From Madurella fahalii (taxonomy: Eukaryota; Ascomycota; Sordariomycetes; Sordariales), in NCBI GenBank assembly GCA_029876055.1, contig CM056874.1:4836001-4900000 (forward strand): a stretch of 64,000 bases of DNA, in the 5' to 3' direction. Shown one piece after another: positions 9,933 through 20,683 of this stretch. The stretch's first letter is position 1. The number at the start of each line of letters is the position of its first letter. Below the pieces are notes generated by a model that made no database searches, had not been told where the DNA came from, and was given only the letters and a program-made list of their open reading frames with translations. The position numbers were made by a program, and so were the translations under genes.

Positions 9933-11123
9933 ATGGCGCCGACAAAACCTAAAAAGAAGTCACAAAAGGACAAGGTGAGGGACCGGGCTCGGGCCAAGAC
10001 GGCATCTGCACAACACTCAAATGTCAACCCGAGAGAGCTTCTCGCCCAGGCGACTGCCTTACTTGAGGAAGGCGACCCCGAGACCGCAGCAAGGATAGCT
10101 AGCACCGCCTATGAACACATTGGGGAGCGGGGGAGGCAGGCTGGTGCGGCGCTATCGCTTCTGGGCCAGATACATGTTGAGCTAGGCGAGCTCGATAGCG
10201 CCCGCGGCTTCTTCGCTGCTGCCGTGAAGGTTGATGAGGATGGATCGCTTCCCGAAGACCTTGGTGGCGGGCCAGAAAAGTTCCTATGGCTCGCGCAACT
10301 CAGTGAACAAGGCGGCCATGACAGCGTCTCATGGTTCGAGCGCGGGGCGGCGGCCTTGCGCTCCCAGATCCAGACGCTCACCGAATCACTCGACTTGCGG
10401 CCTCTGACGCGCGACCAACAGGAAGTCGTCATCGCCGAGAAGCGGAAAAAGCTCGCCGACACACTCTGTGCCGTTGTGGAGGTCTACATGACAGATCTTA
10501 GCTGGGAGGAGGAAGCCGAACAACGGTGCGAGGCCCTCATCACCGAGGCTACCATGCTGGCCCCCGAGGTCGCAGAGACATGGCAAACTGTTGCCAATGT
10601 TCGCATTTCGCAGACAAGGACAGAAGAGGCGCAGGAAGCTCTAAAGAGAAGCCTGGCATTGTGGACCCATCTCGCTCCCGAGGATCCCGCCGTGCCACCT
10701 TTCCCCTCACGGGTTAGCCTGGTTAGACTGTTGATTGAGGTCGACATGGAGGAACAGGCTATGGAGGTTGCCGAACGGCTAATTGATGAGGACGACCAAA
10801 GCGTGGAGGTCTGGTATCTTGGCGGGTATGCCAGGTACAGGTTCGGTGAGAAGCTCAAGAATTCCGGTCAGCCTTCTGACCCTGAGAGCTGGAGAAGCAA
10901 ATGGCGGTCGTCACGAAAATGGCTTGCTCAATGTTTGCGCATTTTCCAGGCGGAGGAGTATGAAGATGAGAGGTTAGGAGAACATGCGCGGGAATTGCTT
11001 GCATCCATGAAGCGCGAGCTTGGGGGGTCTCCAGAAGACGTCGAAGATGAGGATGTATGGGAAGATACTGATGATGACGATGAAGAGGGCGTTGGCGGCG
11101 ACGAGGATACCGAGATGAAATGA
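9933..11123 (+). CDS. acl4: TPR chaperone of ribosomal protein L4 (ACL4-like)
   Basis: Intronless, 396 aa, close to the length of yeast Acl4. The N terminus is very basic (MAPTKPKKKSQKDKVRDRAR), suggesting nuclear entry. The body is a string of tetratricopeptide-like helix pairs (AIAR/YxxxGxxxxA patterns at about residues 30-330: LLAQATALLEEGDPETAAR, ALSLLGQIHVELGELDSAR, EVWYLGGYARYRFGE). The C terminus is strongly acidic (DVEDEDVWEDTDDDDEEG). Basic start, TPR solenoid and acidic tail fit Acl4, which binds the long loop of newly made Rpl4 and escorts it into the nucleus for 60S assembly. The assignment rests on architecture and overall resemblance. Its 3' end faces GIR2, 209 nt away, in a convergent pair. 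Confidence 0.82.
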   Translation: MAPTKPKKKSQKDKVRDRARAKTASAQHSNVNPRELLAQATALLEEGDPETAARIASTAYEHIGERGRQAGAALSLLGQIHVELGELDSARGFFAAAVKVDEDGSLPEDLGGGPEKFLWLAQLSEQGGHDSVSWFERGAAALRSQIQTLTESLDLRPLTRDQQEVVIAEKRKKLADTLCAVVEVYMTDLSWEEEAEQRCEALITEATMLAPEVAETWQTVANVRISQTRTEEAQEALKRSLALWTHLAPEDPAVPPFPSRVSLVRLLIEVDMEEQAMEVAERLIDEDDQSVEVWYLGGYARYRFGEKLKNSGQPSDPESWRSKWRSSRKWLAQCLRIFQAEEYEDERLGEHARELLASMKRELGGSPEDVEDEDVWEDTDDDDEEGVGGDEDTEMK

Positions 11124-11332
11124 TAAAAAGTCTCCGGTCCTGTCTGCGACCGCCCCACGACAGGGAATGATCTCATGACCTCGGTATTTGCGGCATATCC
11201 AGGCGTTTCATAAGAAAATTTTGATCGGGGTTTAGAGGCATCGTGCGTATGTGCTAGGGAAAACGGCATGTGAACCCGTGTCTCTCGGCTGTGATGTGTG
11301 CCTCAACGCCCGGATTGGGCCGGCTGGCATGC

Positions 11333-12083
11333 TTAATTATCGCCAACTTTGAGCCGTTGTACATCTTCGGTGGGCACTCCATCTTCATCGGCTTCCTCCT
11401 GATCAGCAGCAGCCAGACCCTGCTGCCATAACTGCTTCCCCGTGAGCTTCGCCGGCTCCTTTATCCTTGCTTTCTTCAACTCTGCAGCTCTCTCCTCCTC
11501 TTCTCTGATCCGAGCCTCCTCCATCTCCTTCAGGAATGACTCGCGCCACTTCAAAAAAGTCTCGCGGTTGACGGGAGTACCGTGGAACTTCTTGTTCTCC
11601 TCACGTTCGGCAGCAAGAACTTCCTCTTCGTGGGCCCTGGCAGCGGCCTCTCTGCGTTCTACCACCAGCTGTTCGGCAGCTTCTTTCAGGGCTGATACTA
11701 GAGTAAATACCATGGCCATGCCGAGGTTCTCGTCAATAGTGGCCTCCAGGTCTCGTAGGAGATGTTCTTTGTCGTCGGTAACGTTCAAGTACTGATGAGG
11801 AGTTGCGTTGGGGGGTGTGGAGAGTTCTAGCATTGGCGCCTTGTCTGGATAATCCTCGGGATACCGCACGGTAAGAAGCATTACGGGCGGTTCGGCGTCG
11901 TCATCAGGGATATCTAGGGTGATGGATATCCTGTACTCGCTCTCTGATATATCTATAGCAACGGGAGACCCGGTTAGCCTATGGCCAACGCATCTGCGAA
12001 AGGGAGTCGACTTCACCTGTGATTTCCTCGGGAAAAATGGAGTCGAGAACCTCGCGCTCCTCGATTTGCTCTTCGCGTCCCAT
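11333..12083 (-). CDS. gir2: RWD-domain protein, GIR2/RWDD1-like (DFRP)
   Basis: Two exons on the minus strand, 12083..12017 and 11952..11333, encode 228 aa. The 64-nt intron has a GTGAAG donor, a CTAAC branch site and a TAG acceptor, phase 1. The spliced N terminus MGREEQIEEREVLDSIFPEE then ITDISESEYRIS is the classical RWD start. The RWD fold covers about residues 1-120, with the YPEDYPDKAP signature. A long charged helix follows (about 125-190), then a C-terminal segment (EPAKLTGKQLWQQGLA) typical of DRG-family regulatory proteins. In yeast Gir2 binds Gcn1 and the GTPase Rbg2, linking translating ribosomes to the amino-acid starvation response; the human counterpart RWDD1 binds DRG2. It is cytosolic. 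It is divergent from PUF6, with 326 nt between the start codons. Confidence 0.9.
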
Positions 12084-12409
12084 TTTGGGCTCGTTGCAAC
12101 AAATATTGGACTTTTTGAACCATCAAAAGGAGGTTTGCTTCGCGGGGCTTTCAGGACTTTGAACCAACCCAGGACCCAAGTTGAATGCAAGACTGAGGGG
12201 CAGGCCTTGGCAGTCTTTGGTGGGGTGTGCCGGGCCCCCTGTTAGCGCAGTTCCTCTCTTACCGCCCGGCAGAAGCAGGGATCTCGTCCAAAGAGCTTCA
12301 AAAAAATTCAATTGACAGAGGCGCTGAGCCTCCATCACAAGTCCGCTTCAATACCGATCGCCCAGCATCTGTCTTACGCTTTGGTGCGCACCGTAGAGAA
12401 ATTCCTACA
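12084..12409. other. Shared promoter interval, GIR2 / PUF6
   Basis: Only 326 nt separate the two start codons of this divergent pair, so both promoters and both leaders share it. An A-rich stretch near 12300 (aaaaaaattcaattg) is the most notable element. Co-regulation is plausible but not shown. Confidence 0.55.
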
Positions 12410-14529
12410 ATGGCGCACAAAACATCAGCGCCTGTTGCGGTCTCGAAAAGAAAGGCATCTGCGAGCGACAGACACAACGGCGACAATCGGGCTAAGAAGG
12501 CGAGGATAACAACTGGGCCTAAACACCAGAAATTCGATGATGAGGAGGGCCTAGCATCGGATGATGATAGCAGCGGGTTCTCAGACTCAGGCGATGGTGG
12601 CGCCGAACTGAAACATGCGAAGCCTGCTCGGGCGCCAGGCAAGTCTAAGGAGCAATTCAAGACGCCCGGGAAGACGACTGAGCGAGGTTCGTCTCCGTTA
12701 AACAGTTCTGAGTCCCCTGCTCTAACGTTATTCCAGCCCAGAGCTCCCGAGAGACCCACGCAAAGCAGAAACAGCTAGCTCAAGAACGCAAGGCCGCGAA
12801 GCCCTTGGCCGACGAGGTGCACCGGACGAAGAAGTTATGGGAGCAGCTGCGCAGGAAATCTCACGTGCCCAAGGAGCAGCGCCAGCAGCTCGTAAACGAA
12901 CTGTACAGCATAATAACTGGGCGCATCAAAGACTTTGTTTTGAAGCATGATGCTGTCCGCGCGGTTCAGACTGCCATCAAGTACTCGACTCCGGACCAGC
13001 GAAAGCAAATAGCGAAGGAACTCCAGGGCACCTACGCCCAGCTCGCCGAAAGCAGATATGCCAAGTTCCTGATTGGGAAGCTTCTGACTCAAAACGACGA
13101 GGAGATCAGGGATATGATCGTCCCTGAATTCTATGGAAAGGTGCGGAAACTCATCAATCACCCGGAGGCTTCGTGGATCCTGGACGACATCTACCGTGGA
13201 GCGGCTACAAAAGAACAAAAGGCACATATGCTTCGGGAGTGGTTTGGGCCCGAGTTTGCCCTCTTCAAGCCGGGGAGCGGCGAGATCACGGGCGATCTGA
13301 GCAAGATCCTTGCCGAGGAACCCAGCAAGCGAGCGACGGTGCTCAAGTACCTTTTTGACATGACCAACGGCCTCATCCAGAAGAAGATGACGGGCTTCAC
13401 GATGCTCCACGACGCCATGCTGCAATACTTCCTTAACCTCAAGCCCGAAAGCGAGGAGCTCAAGGAGTTTGTCGAGGTTGTCAAAGAGGACGACAACGGT
13501 GACTTGCTGAAAAATATGGCTTTCACTAGATCTGGTGCGCGGCTCGTCTGCTTGCTGCTGGCTTCGGGAACGGCAAAGGACCGCAAGCAGATCATCAAGA
13601 CCTTCAAAGACACATTCCAACTGATGTGCGGCGATCCGCACGCTCACATGGTCATTCTTGCCGCCTACGACGTTATTGACGATACCGTGTTGACATCCAA
13701 GACGATTTTCCCGGAGATCTTTGGGAAGAACGAGGAGAAAGATATCGAGAACATCATCTTCTTGGCCAATGACCTGAATGCGCGCATCACGGCTTGCTAT
13801 CTCTTCGAGGGGCCATCCAAGGCTCTATTCCCGGCCAGTCATGCATACGACTTGGAGTTGCTGGCCGAGATTCACGAGATGCGCAAGAAGACGAGCAAGA
13901 AAGATCCCGAGGTCCGACGCAAGGAATTGGTGGCAGCAATGTCCCCCCAGTTGCTTGCGGCGGTCACGGCGTCTCCCAAAGACCTCGTAGCGACTTCGTT
14001 TGGCTGCCAGTTTGTCACCGACGTCTTGCTGTCGGCGACGGGAGACAAGACCGCAGCGTTGGAGGCCGTGGCCTCGACAGCTGCTGGTAACCCGACGCCG
14101 GGGGTTTCGGAGGACGTCGACCCGCTCTATCCGCCTCCTCCGCATGTTTCTCTGACCCCGCATGGGGGCAAGATGTTCAAGACGCTGATTGCCGGAGGGA
14201 GGTTTGATAGGGCAGCGGGCACGGTAAAGAGGGTAGACCCCCCGCTCAATTTTGCCGACATTCTCTACCCCGTTATCAAGGAGCATATCGTACAGTGGGC
14301 GACTGGGCCGAGCTCTTTCACCGTGCTAGGGTTGCTCGAGGCGCCCGGCTTCTCTTCGCAAAAGGAGTTGCTCAAGACTCTCCGCTCGAACAGGAAGACG
14401 CTCGAGACGGCGGCGACTGGCGATTCGATAGGCAAGGCCGACAAAGCAGATGCTAAGAAAGCAAAGTCAAACGGCAAGACTGGAGGGAACCAAGGGGCAA
14501 AGCTCTTGCTCGAGAAGTTGAAGGCCTAG
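12410..14529 (+). CDS. puf6: Pumilio-family ribosome biogenesis protein PUF6
   Basis: Exons 12410..12686 and 12737..14529 encode 689 aa. The intron is just 50 nt, with a GTTCGT donor, a CTAACG branch site and a TTCCAG acceptor, phase 1. The first 90 residues are basic/acidic and disordered (KRKASASDRHNGDNRAKKAR), probably with nuclear localisation signals. The body holds degenerate Pumilio repeats of the Puf6/Puf-A type (FVLKHDAVRAVQTAIKYS, ESRYAKFLIGKLL, then HPEASWILDDIYRGA) and a CPL region from about residue 400. The C terminus is Lys-rich. Puf6 is a nucleolar protein for 60S assembly; in yeast it also represses ASH1 mRNA. The long L-shaped Puf-A fold binds nucleic acid without base specificity. 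Frame continuity supports the short intron, as the upstream frame otherwise hits a stop at about 12775. Confidence 0.92.
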
Positions 14530-15394
14530 AAATACCAACGGGTGGACAAGGGCACGGTTTGGACAACCTTAAGGAGCGAGGATGGGGACACGGCTGCATT
14601 TTGTGGAATCCGAGCGTGCAAACTACCGCGTTCTCGTGATACTCGAATGCCCTTTTGGCACTGGCGGTAGGAGAACAATAAGTAGGGCTCGAAGTCCGGT
14701 GCTTTGCTTGGCCTGTTGCTTGCGACCAAGACACCACAGTGTGTTAGTCGCTTACCCTACTTTGGGCGACTACGATTCTTGGCTTGTCCGTCCGAATATC
14801 TCTTGTATTCTACTGCATAGTGGATCATCCAGCCGATTATCAGCCTCCAGAAGAGGGCCGGCACGGCATCTGTCTGTGCAACATGCGCCTGAAATTATCG
14901 GCCGTAGCTGTGAGAGGGATAGGAGAGGGGGTTGTGAAGACGCTGAGAAGCGGAGTTCGAGATAAAATGAGTTGGCAAGGTTGGACAGACAGGGCAAGAA
15001 GCACCAGCCCCACCCTTGAGAGTACATTGTGGTCAAGGCCGTGCCTTCTATCTGTATTATCTGAGCACAACACGCTTCGTTGCACTTGCACAAAAACTGG
15101 ACCATGACCTGCGAGGCTGGACCTCTCTCTTTCTTCTCTCGGATCCCGAACGAGTCCATCAAGTTCGCTTACTGCGAAGAGGCTGGCTGTGATCTCGGCT
15201 GCGAGTGGCGTTGCTGCTCATCCTACATTCGATTTCCGGGCTTGGACCATCTTCTTTTCCTCAATCGTCTCATCGCTTTGGCGATTCCACAGATCTTCCA
15301 TGATCCTAGCGCGCAAATTACCGGAATCTCCGAGTCAGCGGTGGAGTGTTATCAGAGACTGTGGAGCAAGGCTTGACAGGCCTTGGATCCCACC
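14530..15394. other. Intergenic, PUF6 to membrane-protein gene
   Basis: About 865 nt on the same-strand junction. Short open frames overlap on both strands but none has recognisable content. I see nothing structured. Confidence 0.5.
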
Positions 15395-16430
15395 ATGGCT
15401 TCTCCGCTAGACACGTCCATGGACACGACATCCCGAGTATGTGAGACCGAGAGCGGCTATCTCTGGTATATCTGTACCTGGACACACCCCGACTATAGCG
15501 GTTGCTGCCGAGTTGACCCCTGCAAGCGGAATCCTGTCGGCTGCCCCTCGTATGCGCGCGGCGTCCCAGTGACAAGCAGCATTGACACCACTCCGGCCTC
15601 CTCGACAAGAACAACAACAGTAGTAGACACGGTAGTCGAGACATCTTCGACTCTGGCTGCCACAGCAACCGCCACGGTGCCTGTCCCGCCGGAAACCTCG
15701 TCAGCGCCGGGTCTAGGCGCAGACATACAGCGGTCGGCTGCCTTGTCTGGACCATCGGCCGTCGGCGACAGCAGCAGCAATGGCATGACCCTCTCAGTTA
15801 GCGCCCTGGTCGGGATTGTGGTTGGCTGCGCCATGGTCGCCATCTTCATGGCCCTCGCGGCAGGTATGTGGTGGGGACGGCGTCGGCGGGAAAAGGACGA
15901 GAAGTACGAAAAGTACGAGCATGCAGAGCGGCTTGCCTCGTCGAGAGGTCTCGACGTGGAACACATGACCCCTGGGCTGGGCTCAGTTTTCAACCCCACA
16001 GCTCAGAATGGACCAGGCAGCATTTTCGACCGGGCAGAAGGTATGACGGCCGCGAGAAAGATGTCATATCGGGAACCCTGGCTAATCCTTGTCCATCGCA
16101 GGGCGCATGTCCAAAGGGGAAAGCCTTCCAGGGTTCACTCCCGTACCCTGTGGTGGTCACTCGAGCCACCTCGTCAGCCATCTCTCATCAGGTAGCTCTA
16201 TTGGAGCGGGCCTCCCGTCAAGCCCTTCAGAGTTGGACTCAACTCCAATCCATGGAGATTCGGCGAGGCTGTCAGCGCCGCAAACGGGAGCAGCCGAACT
16301 TGAGTCTCACCCCGTCGCCCAGGACGAGACGATACCCGAACCACGGGCTACTTTAAACTCCACCCAGGAAGAACGAAATGCCGGCACGTATGCAAATAGC
16401 TGGACAATGTTTCAGGATGTACAGTTGTGA
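15395..16430 (+). CDS. Cys-rich single-span membrane protein, unrecognised
   Basis: Exons 15395..16040 and 16102..16430 encode 324 aa. The 61-nt intron has a GTATGA donor and a CGCAG acceptor, phase 1. The start ATG has a strong CACCATGG context. No signal peptide is evident. The N-terminal part carries a compact cysteine motif (C..T-rich, YSGCCRVDPC, then GC after a short gap) of a kind found in many ascomycete single-pass proteins. A Ser/Thr/Pro-rich linker follows (about 55-125). One clear membrane span is at about residues 132-158 (LVGIVVGCAMVAIFMALAAG), followed by a basic stop-transfer WWGRRRREK. The remaining tail is polar and probably cytosolic. The layout suggests a type III/Ib surface protein, perhaps a wall sensor, with the Cys motif outside. 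That is inference from layout; I do not recognise a named family. Confidence 0.75.
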
Positions 16431-16955
16431 AGACGTCGGTGATGTATCTTGATAGAAAATGGGGTTGTGGACGAGAATGGCCTGGAACATGTAATACCAT
16501 AGGCAGATATGTGTAGATTGGGAACATTATCTCGGGTTTAGCAGCCCATAGTTATCGATGCCTATGAGGGCAAGGGTCTATGAAAGCAAGGGTGAACTGA
16601 AAGACAATGGAAATCCATCTTTCTAGTTGAGTCCATTCTGAACGAAGACAGCAGGAAGAGTGTCTGGGGTATAGCAGTAAACGAAAGAGAGAAGACGAAC
16701 CAAGATACTCTCACACCGTCGTGACGCCGTGCCATGCATTGTTGTTTTTCTGCCACGCTGAACCACTGTGGGGGGCGGTCGGTTGCGTGCATGCACATCC
16801 CGTTCCCGCCCACTGGATTCTGCCAGTGCAAGTCCTTGATCAACCGTGATGGCCTCCAACCGAAGGAAAAAAAAAAGAAATAAATAAATAAAGTAATCAC
16901 CATGCGCCTGCCCCCGCCGCCTTATACCCAGAAGAATCCGCGATACAACGATACC
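16431..16955. other. Convergent intergenic, membrane protein / RPB4
   Basis: Convergent 3' ends of two genes. Includes an A-rich segment (about 16867-16893, aaaaaaaaaagaaataaata). No gene recognised. Confidence 0.5.
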
Positions 16956-17099
16956 TCAGGTGCTCATGAGTTTGGCCATCTCGTCCAGCAGCTCCTGTAG
17001 GTCCTCGTCGCTAATCTTGTCGGCCAACGAGGGAATCAACGTCTTGCATTCGTCGGCGGTGTCGCAGCAGAGGGAGCCTATTAATAACCAGATATCAGC

Positions 17100-17157
<58 letters not shown>

Positions 17158-17601
17158 TTTTTTGGCTCCCCCTCTTTCCCCCTCCTTTTTCCCCCGGTTT
17201 TCTTCAAACTAACCCCCAAGCATGAAGGAAAAAGGGAGAAGAAATAAGTATATAAAAAATAAATAAAATGAAACCCTACCAATCTGCGCCCTCTCAAACT
17301 TAGTCAGCTCCCCCGCGTGCGCGCTCAGCAGCCGCTCGACGGCCTCGACGTTCTCCTTCTGCTTGAAGCGCGCGAACGCGTCCAGGTAGTCGAGCGTCTT
17401 GTTGAGCACGTCGGTCTCGTTGCGGTCCTTGCGGTCCTTGCGCCGCTTCGTCATGAGCGCGTTGATGACCAGCGACGCCTCCGACAGCGTCAGCGTGTCC
17501 ACGTCCTCGAACTCGCCCAGCTTGAGCACCGCCGACGCCTCCTCCTCGCCCGGCGGCGGCGGCTTCGCGCGCGACGTCGGCGCGTGGCGTTGGTCCGACA
17601 T
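16956..17601 (-). CDS. rpb4: RNA polymerase II subunit RPB4
   Basis: Two exons, 17601..17280 and 17077..16956, encode 147 aa. The 202-nt intron has a GTAGGG donor and a TAATAG acceptor, phase 1. The join reads FERAQIGSLCCDTADECKTL, which is the conserved RPB4 core. The C terminus (IPSLADKISDEDLQELLDEM) forms the HRDC-like helices. Rpb4 pairs with Rpb7 as the stalk of RNA polymerase II; it acts in initiation, stress-survival transcription and mRNA export or decay. Length and termini are normal for a filamentous fungus. The intron is unusual because it holds a long TC/GA microsatellite and an adjoining homopolymer tract. Confidence 0.95.
17101..17163. repeat. (TC)n microsatellite plus T tract in RPB4 intron
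   Basis: About 24 uninterrupted TC dinucleotides (17101-17149) followed by a run of about 14 T. Read on the RPB4 strand this is an A tract followed by (GA)n inside the intron, ending about 21 nt before the acceptor. Length is likely to vary among strains. Confidence 0.95.
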
Positions 17602-18834
17602 CTTTTTCTTTTCTTTTCGTTTCTTTCTCTTGGTGGCCGCCTACTTTTCCTTTTTCTCCCCTAGCTAAGCCGTCAGACAGACGGACGGACGGACGGACGG
17701 ACGGACAGTCGGTCGGTCGGCCAGTCGTTCTGTCGGTTTGGGTGCGTGGGTGCAAATGGTGGGAGAGAGGATCTCCGGCGATGTTAGGTAGGTGTTCCGA
17801 GTATTTGATAGTCGCGTGACAGGATAAAACAAACGGGTTTCGCTTGCCAACTGTGTTGCTTGGATATTATAGGCGGTAACAAATTGGTCGAGTCGTTTGT
17901 ACAGGCTTATCTGCTGTCTGAGCCGGTTATGGTTTGGGTGGACAGAGAGTCGCTTGTGATGCCGCTAGCAGCCGTCTTTTGTTGTCGTCACAGTGCGAGA
18001 TGCAAGACTGTGGGCCTTTGGTGCCTTCGGGCTGCCAAATTCAGTTAAGCACCCAAGGTGCGGGGATCATCCGCGTCCCTTGCTTGCGGGGCTATTGCGG
18101 CTCATCGAGGCAAGCAAGGGGAGAGCTCCCAAAGCTACACTACACTATACACACTTGGGTAACAAGCCTCAAACCAGGCGCCAAGTCCGCTCAGCTGCAG
18201 ATCAACCATGCACCTCAGTACGTCGAAGTTCTACAAGATCCGTGGTTACAAACAAGCATCAGAAACGCCAAAAAGGCATTCCAAGACGCACGCCGTCTAC
18301 GCAATCACCATTTTGGCACAGTGATGGCGTGCAAGCCAAATCTCTCGCATTGCGACCTCCCTGGCGCTCAGGAAAATGCATGCTACCTCTAGCCTGTCTT
18401 TCGCTGCCTTGCCCTTGCGCAAGCTACGCCGTATGAGACAACGTCTACTACTTAGGTACTAATGCCAGGTCTTGTCCAGATACAACCGCTTCCGGCCAAA
18501 CCCAGTCTGCCTCCCCAATGCATTTGGTCTACCGCACTGCCAGTCTCCCCTCGCCCCTCCCATGATTTGCTTGTTACTCATCGGCCCCGGCCAACCCCCT
18601 CCCCCCGACGTTCGCACAATGCCTGCTCTATCGCTGTTTTGAGGGCCGTTGCCACCATGACGGAGACCTAAAAGACAGCCCCCGAGCAACTTTGTGTCAC
18701 AACATCGCACGTAGCTGACCGCCGCGGCGTCTAAACGAGCCCATCTTTAACCCTGGCAGCCCGTTTACTCGGTAAGGAACACCTCGCATGGGAGTCACCA
18801 CTGGGTCCCCTATGAGATCCATCCCGCATTGTCT
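17602..18834. other. Intergenic, RPB4 promoter and CDC55 3' flank
   Basis: Over 1.2 kb. The RPB4-proximal end holds the GGAC repeat. An open frame of about 150 codons (17934-18392, plus) has no recognisable content, and I do not accept it as a gene. Confidence 0.5.
17675..17712. repeat. (GGAC)n simple repeat upstream of RPB4
   Basis: A cagacagacggacggacgga-type tetranucleotide run of about nine units, then an inverted-like (GGTC)n stretch (tcggtcggtcgg). It lies 75-130 nt upstream of the RPB4 start codon, so inside its promoter or leader. Confidence 0.85.
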
Positions 18835-20683
18835 CTACAACGCGGAGAAGACGAAGAGCTAGGCAGTGAGTTAGCATGTGGAAGCTTCCGGGTTGGGCCA
18901 CTATTATCGGTATGGGGCGCCCTCTTACATTATTCGTTGCCGCAATTGCAATGCTGTCTTCGAAGGGATGCCAGCTCATGTGGAGAATCTTCTTGTTGAA
19001 GTCAATCTGATCCGCGTCCGTCTCCTTGCGCATCCTCTGAGCCTGGCCGGGCGCGGCTGGGCTCCCGGCCCGCGAGCCGCCCTTCTTGCCGTTCGCTGTC
19101 GGGCTCGTTGATGAGTTGATGGGCGTTGGCACGCCCACCTTCTTCGCCTTGAAGGCCGATTTGTCCGCCTGCAACACCACCTCGACTTCCTTTTCTGGAT
19201 CAGACGGGTAGATCATGAAATTGTTGTTGTAGCTTCCCGTCATGACGTTCTTGCCATCCCCAGAGAAGACAACCTCAAACTTGTCAAAGATGCTGTCGTT
19301 TTCGTACGTGTCGCATAGCCTCGGCCTGAGGTGCTCATGGATCGGAATCGTCTTGACCGGCTGCCTTTCCATGTTCACATCCCAAATCTTGACCGTCAGG
19401 TAGTCGCGCGAGAGGATATATCTGCCATCGTACGAGAAGCGAACATCTGAGATAGACGAGATGATCTCGGAGAAGAAGGATCTCGAAGCGGGATCCTCCT
19501 CCTGCTCAAACACTGCTTCGAGTTAGCTGCTAGTTAAAGGTGTGTGATGGGCAGCGCTTGGCAAGACACCTACACTTGGCATGTTGATCGCACAGGGCGC
19601 TCTCGCGCATGTCGGCTAGCTTGATGGTACCCTTGGAGCTGGCATACATGAACCAGTTGCAGCTCAAGGGGTGGAACTCGGCTGCCGTGATCACCTCTGT
19701 CAGCTCCTCCATATTCGCCGGCTTGATATCCACAATGTTGAAGCTCTGGTCTTGGATGTTGAGGTTCCACAGGTTGATACGCAAGTCGTCACTGCTGATA
19801 AAGGTCTCCCCGTCACTGTTTACCGAAATGCTGTTGATGTGGTATGCGTGAGCGTTGGCATACGTCCGCCTGGGGACAGCGGCAACGACAGTGTCGTGGT
19901 GGGTGAGCCGGGGCAGCTTCAGGTCGCTCGCGTTGCGAAACTGAATGTTTGGCATGGGGCGTGGCGCGCCACCCCCACCAGCTATATTTGCCGGCGTCAG
20001 GTCGTGTGAGAGATTATTCTCGGCCACGACCTTGAGCGACTTTTCAAACACCTTCCATAGCTTGATCGTTTTGTCGTTCGTCGACAAAAGATAGTGCGAA
20101 GCGTTCTGCCTCCGGCACCACTTGATCTTGTTGATCTTTTCCTCGATCTCCAGCGACTTGAGATAGTCGAACTCGGGCTCGTGCGACTGGAACTCGGTGT
20201 GGAATTTATATTCGCAAGTCTTTTTCTGTCCCGAGTGTGAGCAAAGAGAGGGGTTGGGAGGGGTTGAGGACAGAGGAGGGGTCCGGGAGGGGAGTGGAGG
20301 AAAGTTGGGCATGGATCTCAGCTAGACTCACTGTCTCGTTGCGCTCGAACAGAACGACACGTCCGCCCTTGTCACCCGTCGCTAAATAGTTGCCCGTGTG
20401 GTCAAACTCCACCGTGGAGATGATATCGGCTATCGGGGCCTACAGTTAGCAAAGCCCATAGCAGAACCCAAGAAAGCCGCACGACCTCATAGGATACTAG
20501 GAGCATCCCCGGATCCGGGTTATCCCTCCATACCTTCTGTGATATCCTCGACATCCCCTTTATCACCAAAGCACCTGCGACCCAATGTTTAGCATGACGG
20601 GCCCCAAAGAGAGCGGGCTATGGACGAGAGAGGGCTTACTGGGTGAACTTCCATGTCGGCACATTTGCTTCTGTGTCCACCAT
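18835..20683 (-). CDS. cdc55: PP2A regulatory subunit B55 (CDC55/PR55)
   Basis: Six exons: 20683..20640, 20574..20534, 20429..20332, 20225..19574, 19512..18929 and 18858..18835, giving 480 aa. Intron phases agree throughout. The protein is a seven-blade WD40 propeller of the PR55 class: QCFGD, ADIISTVEFDHTGNYLATGD, FQSHEPEFDYLKSLEIEEKI, LRINLWNLN, NIVDIKPANMEELTEVITAA, RSFFSEIISSISDVRFSYDG and GSYNNNFMIYP. The last exon encodes just LFVFSAL. B55 sets substrate choice and location of PP2A; in yeast Cdc55 acts in the spindle checkpoint, mitotic exit, morphogenesis and ceramide signalling. A Ser/Gly/Lys-rich insertion (about residues 385-425, TSPTANGKKGGSRAGSP) replaces the variable loop of other family members. 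It is divergent from the 21794 gene. Confidence 0.96.

Noticed and set aside
11333..12190. Single-exon GIR2 with long N terminus
   Set aside because: The upstream part is intron and promoter read through; splicing restores the family's normal RWD start.
17934..18392. 152-codon plus-strand frame between RPB4 and CDC55
   Set aside because: Composition not protein-like, no homologous motif, and it lies in probable promoter DNA.
18731..18828. Extension of the CDC55 frame to a stop at 18731
   Set aside because: This reads through the last intron; the spliced LFVFSAL end matches the family.
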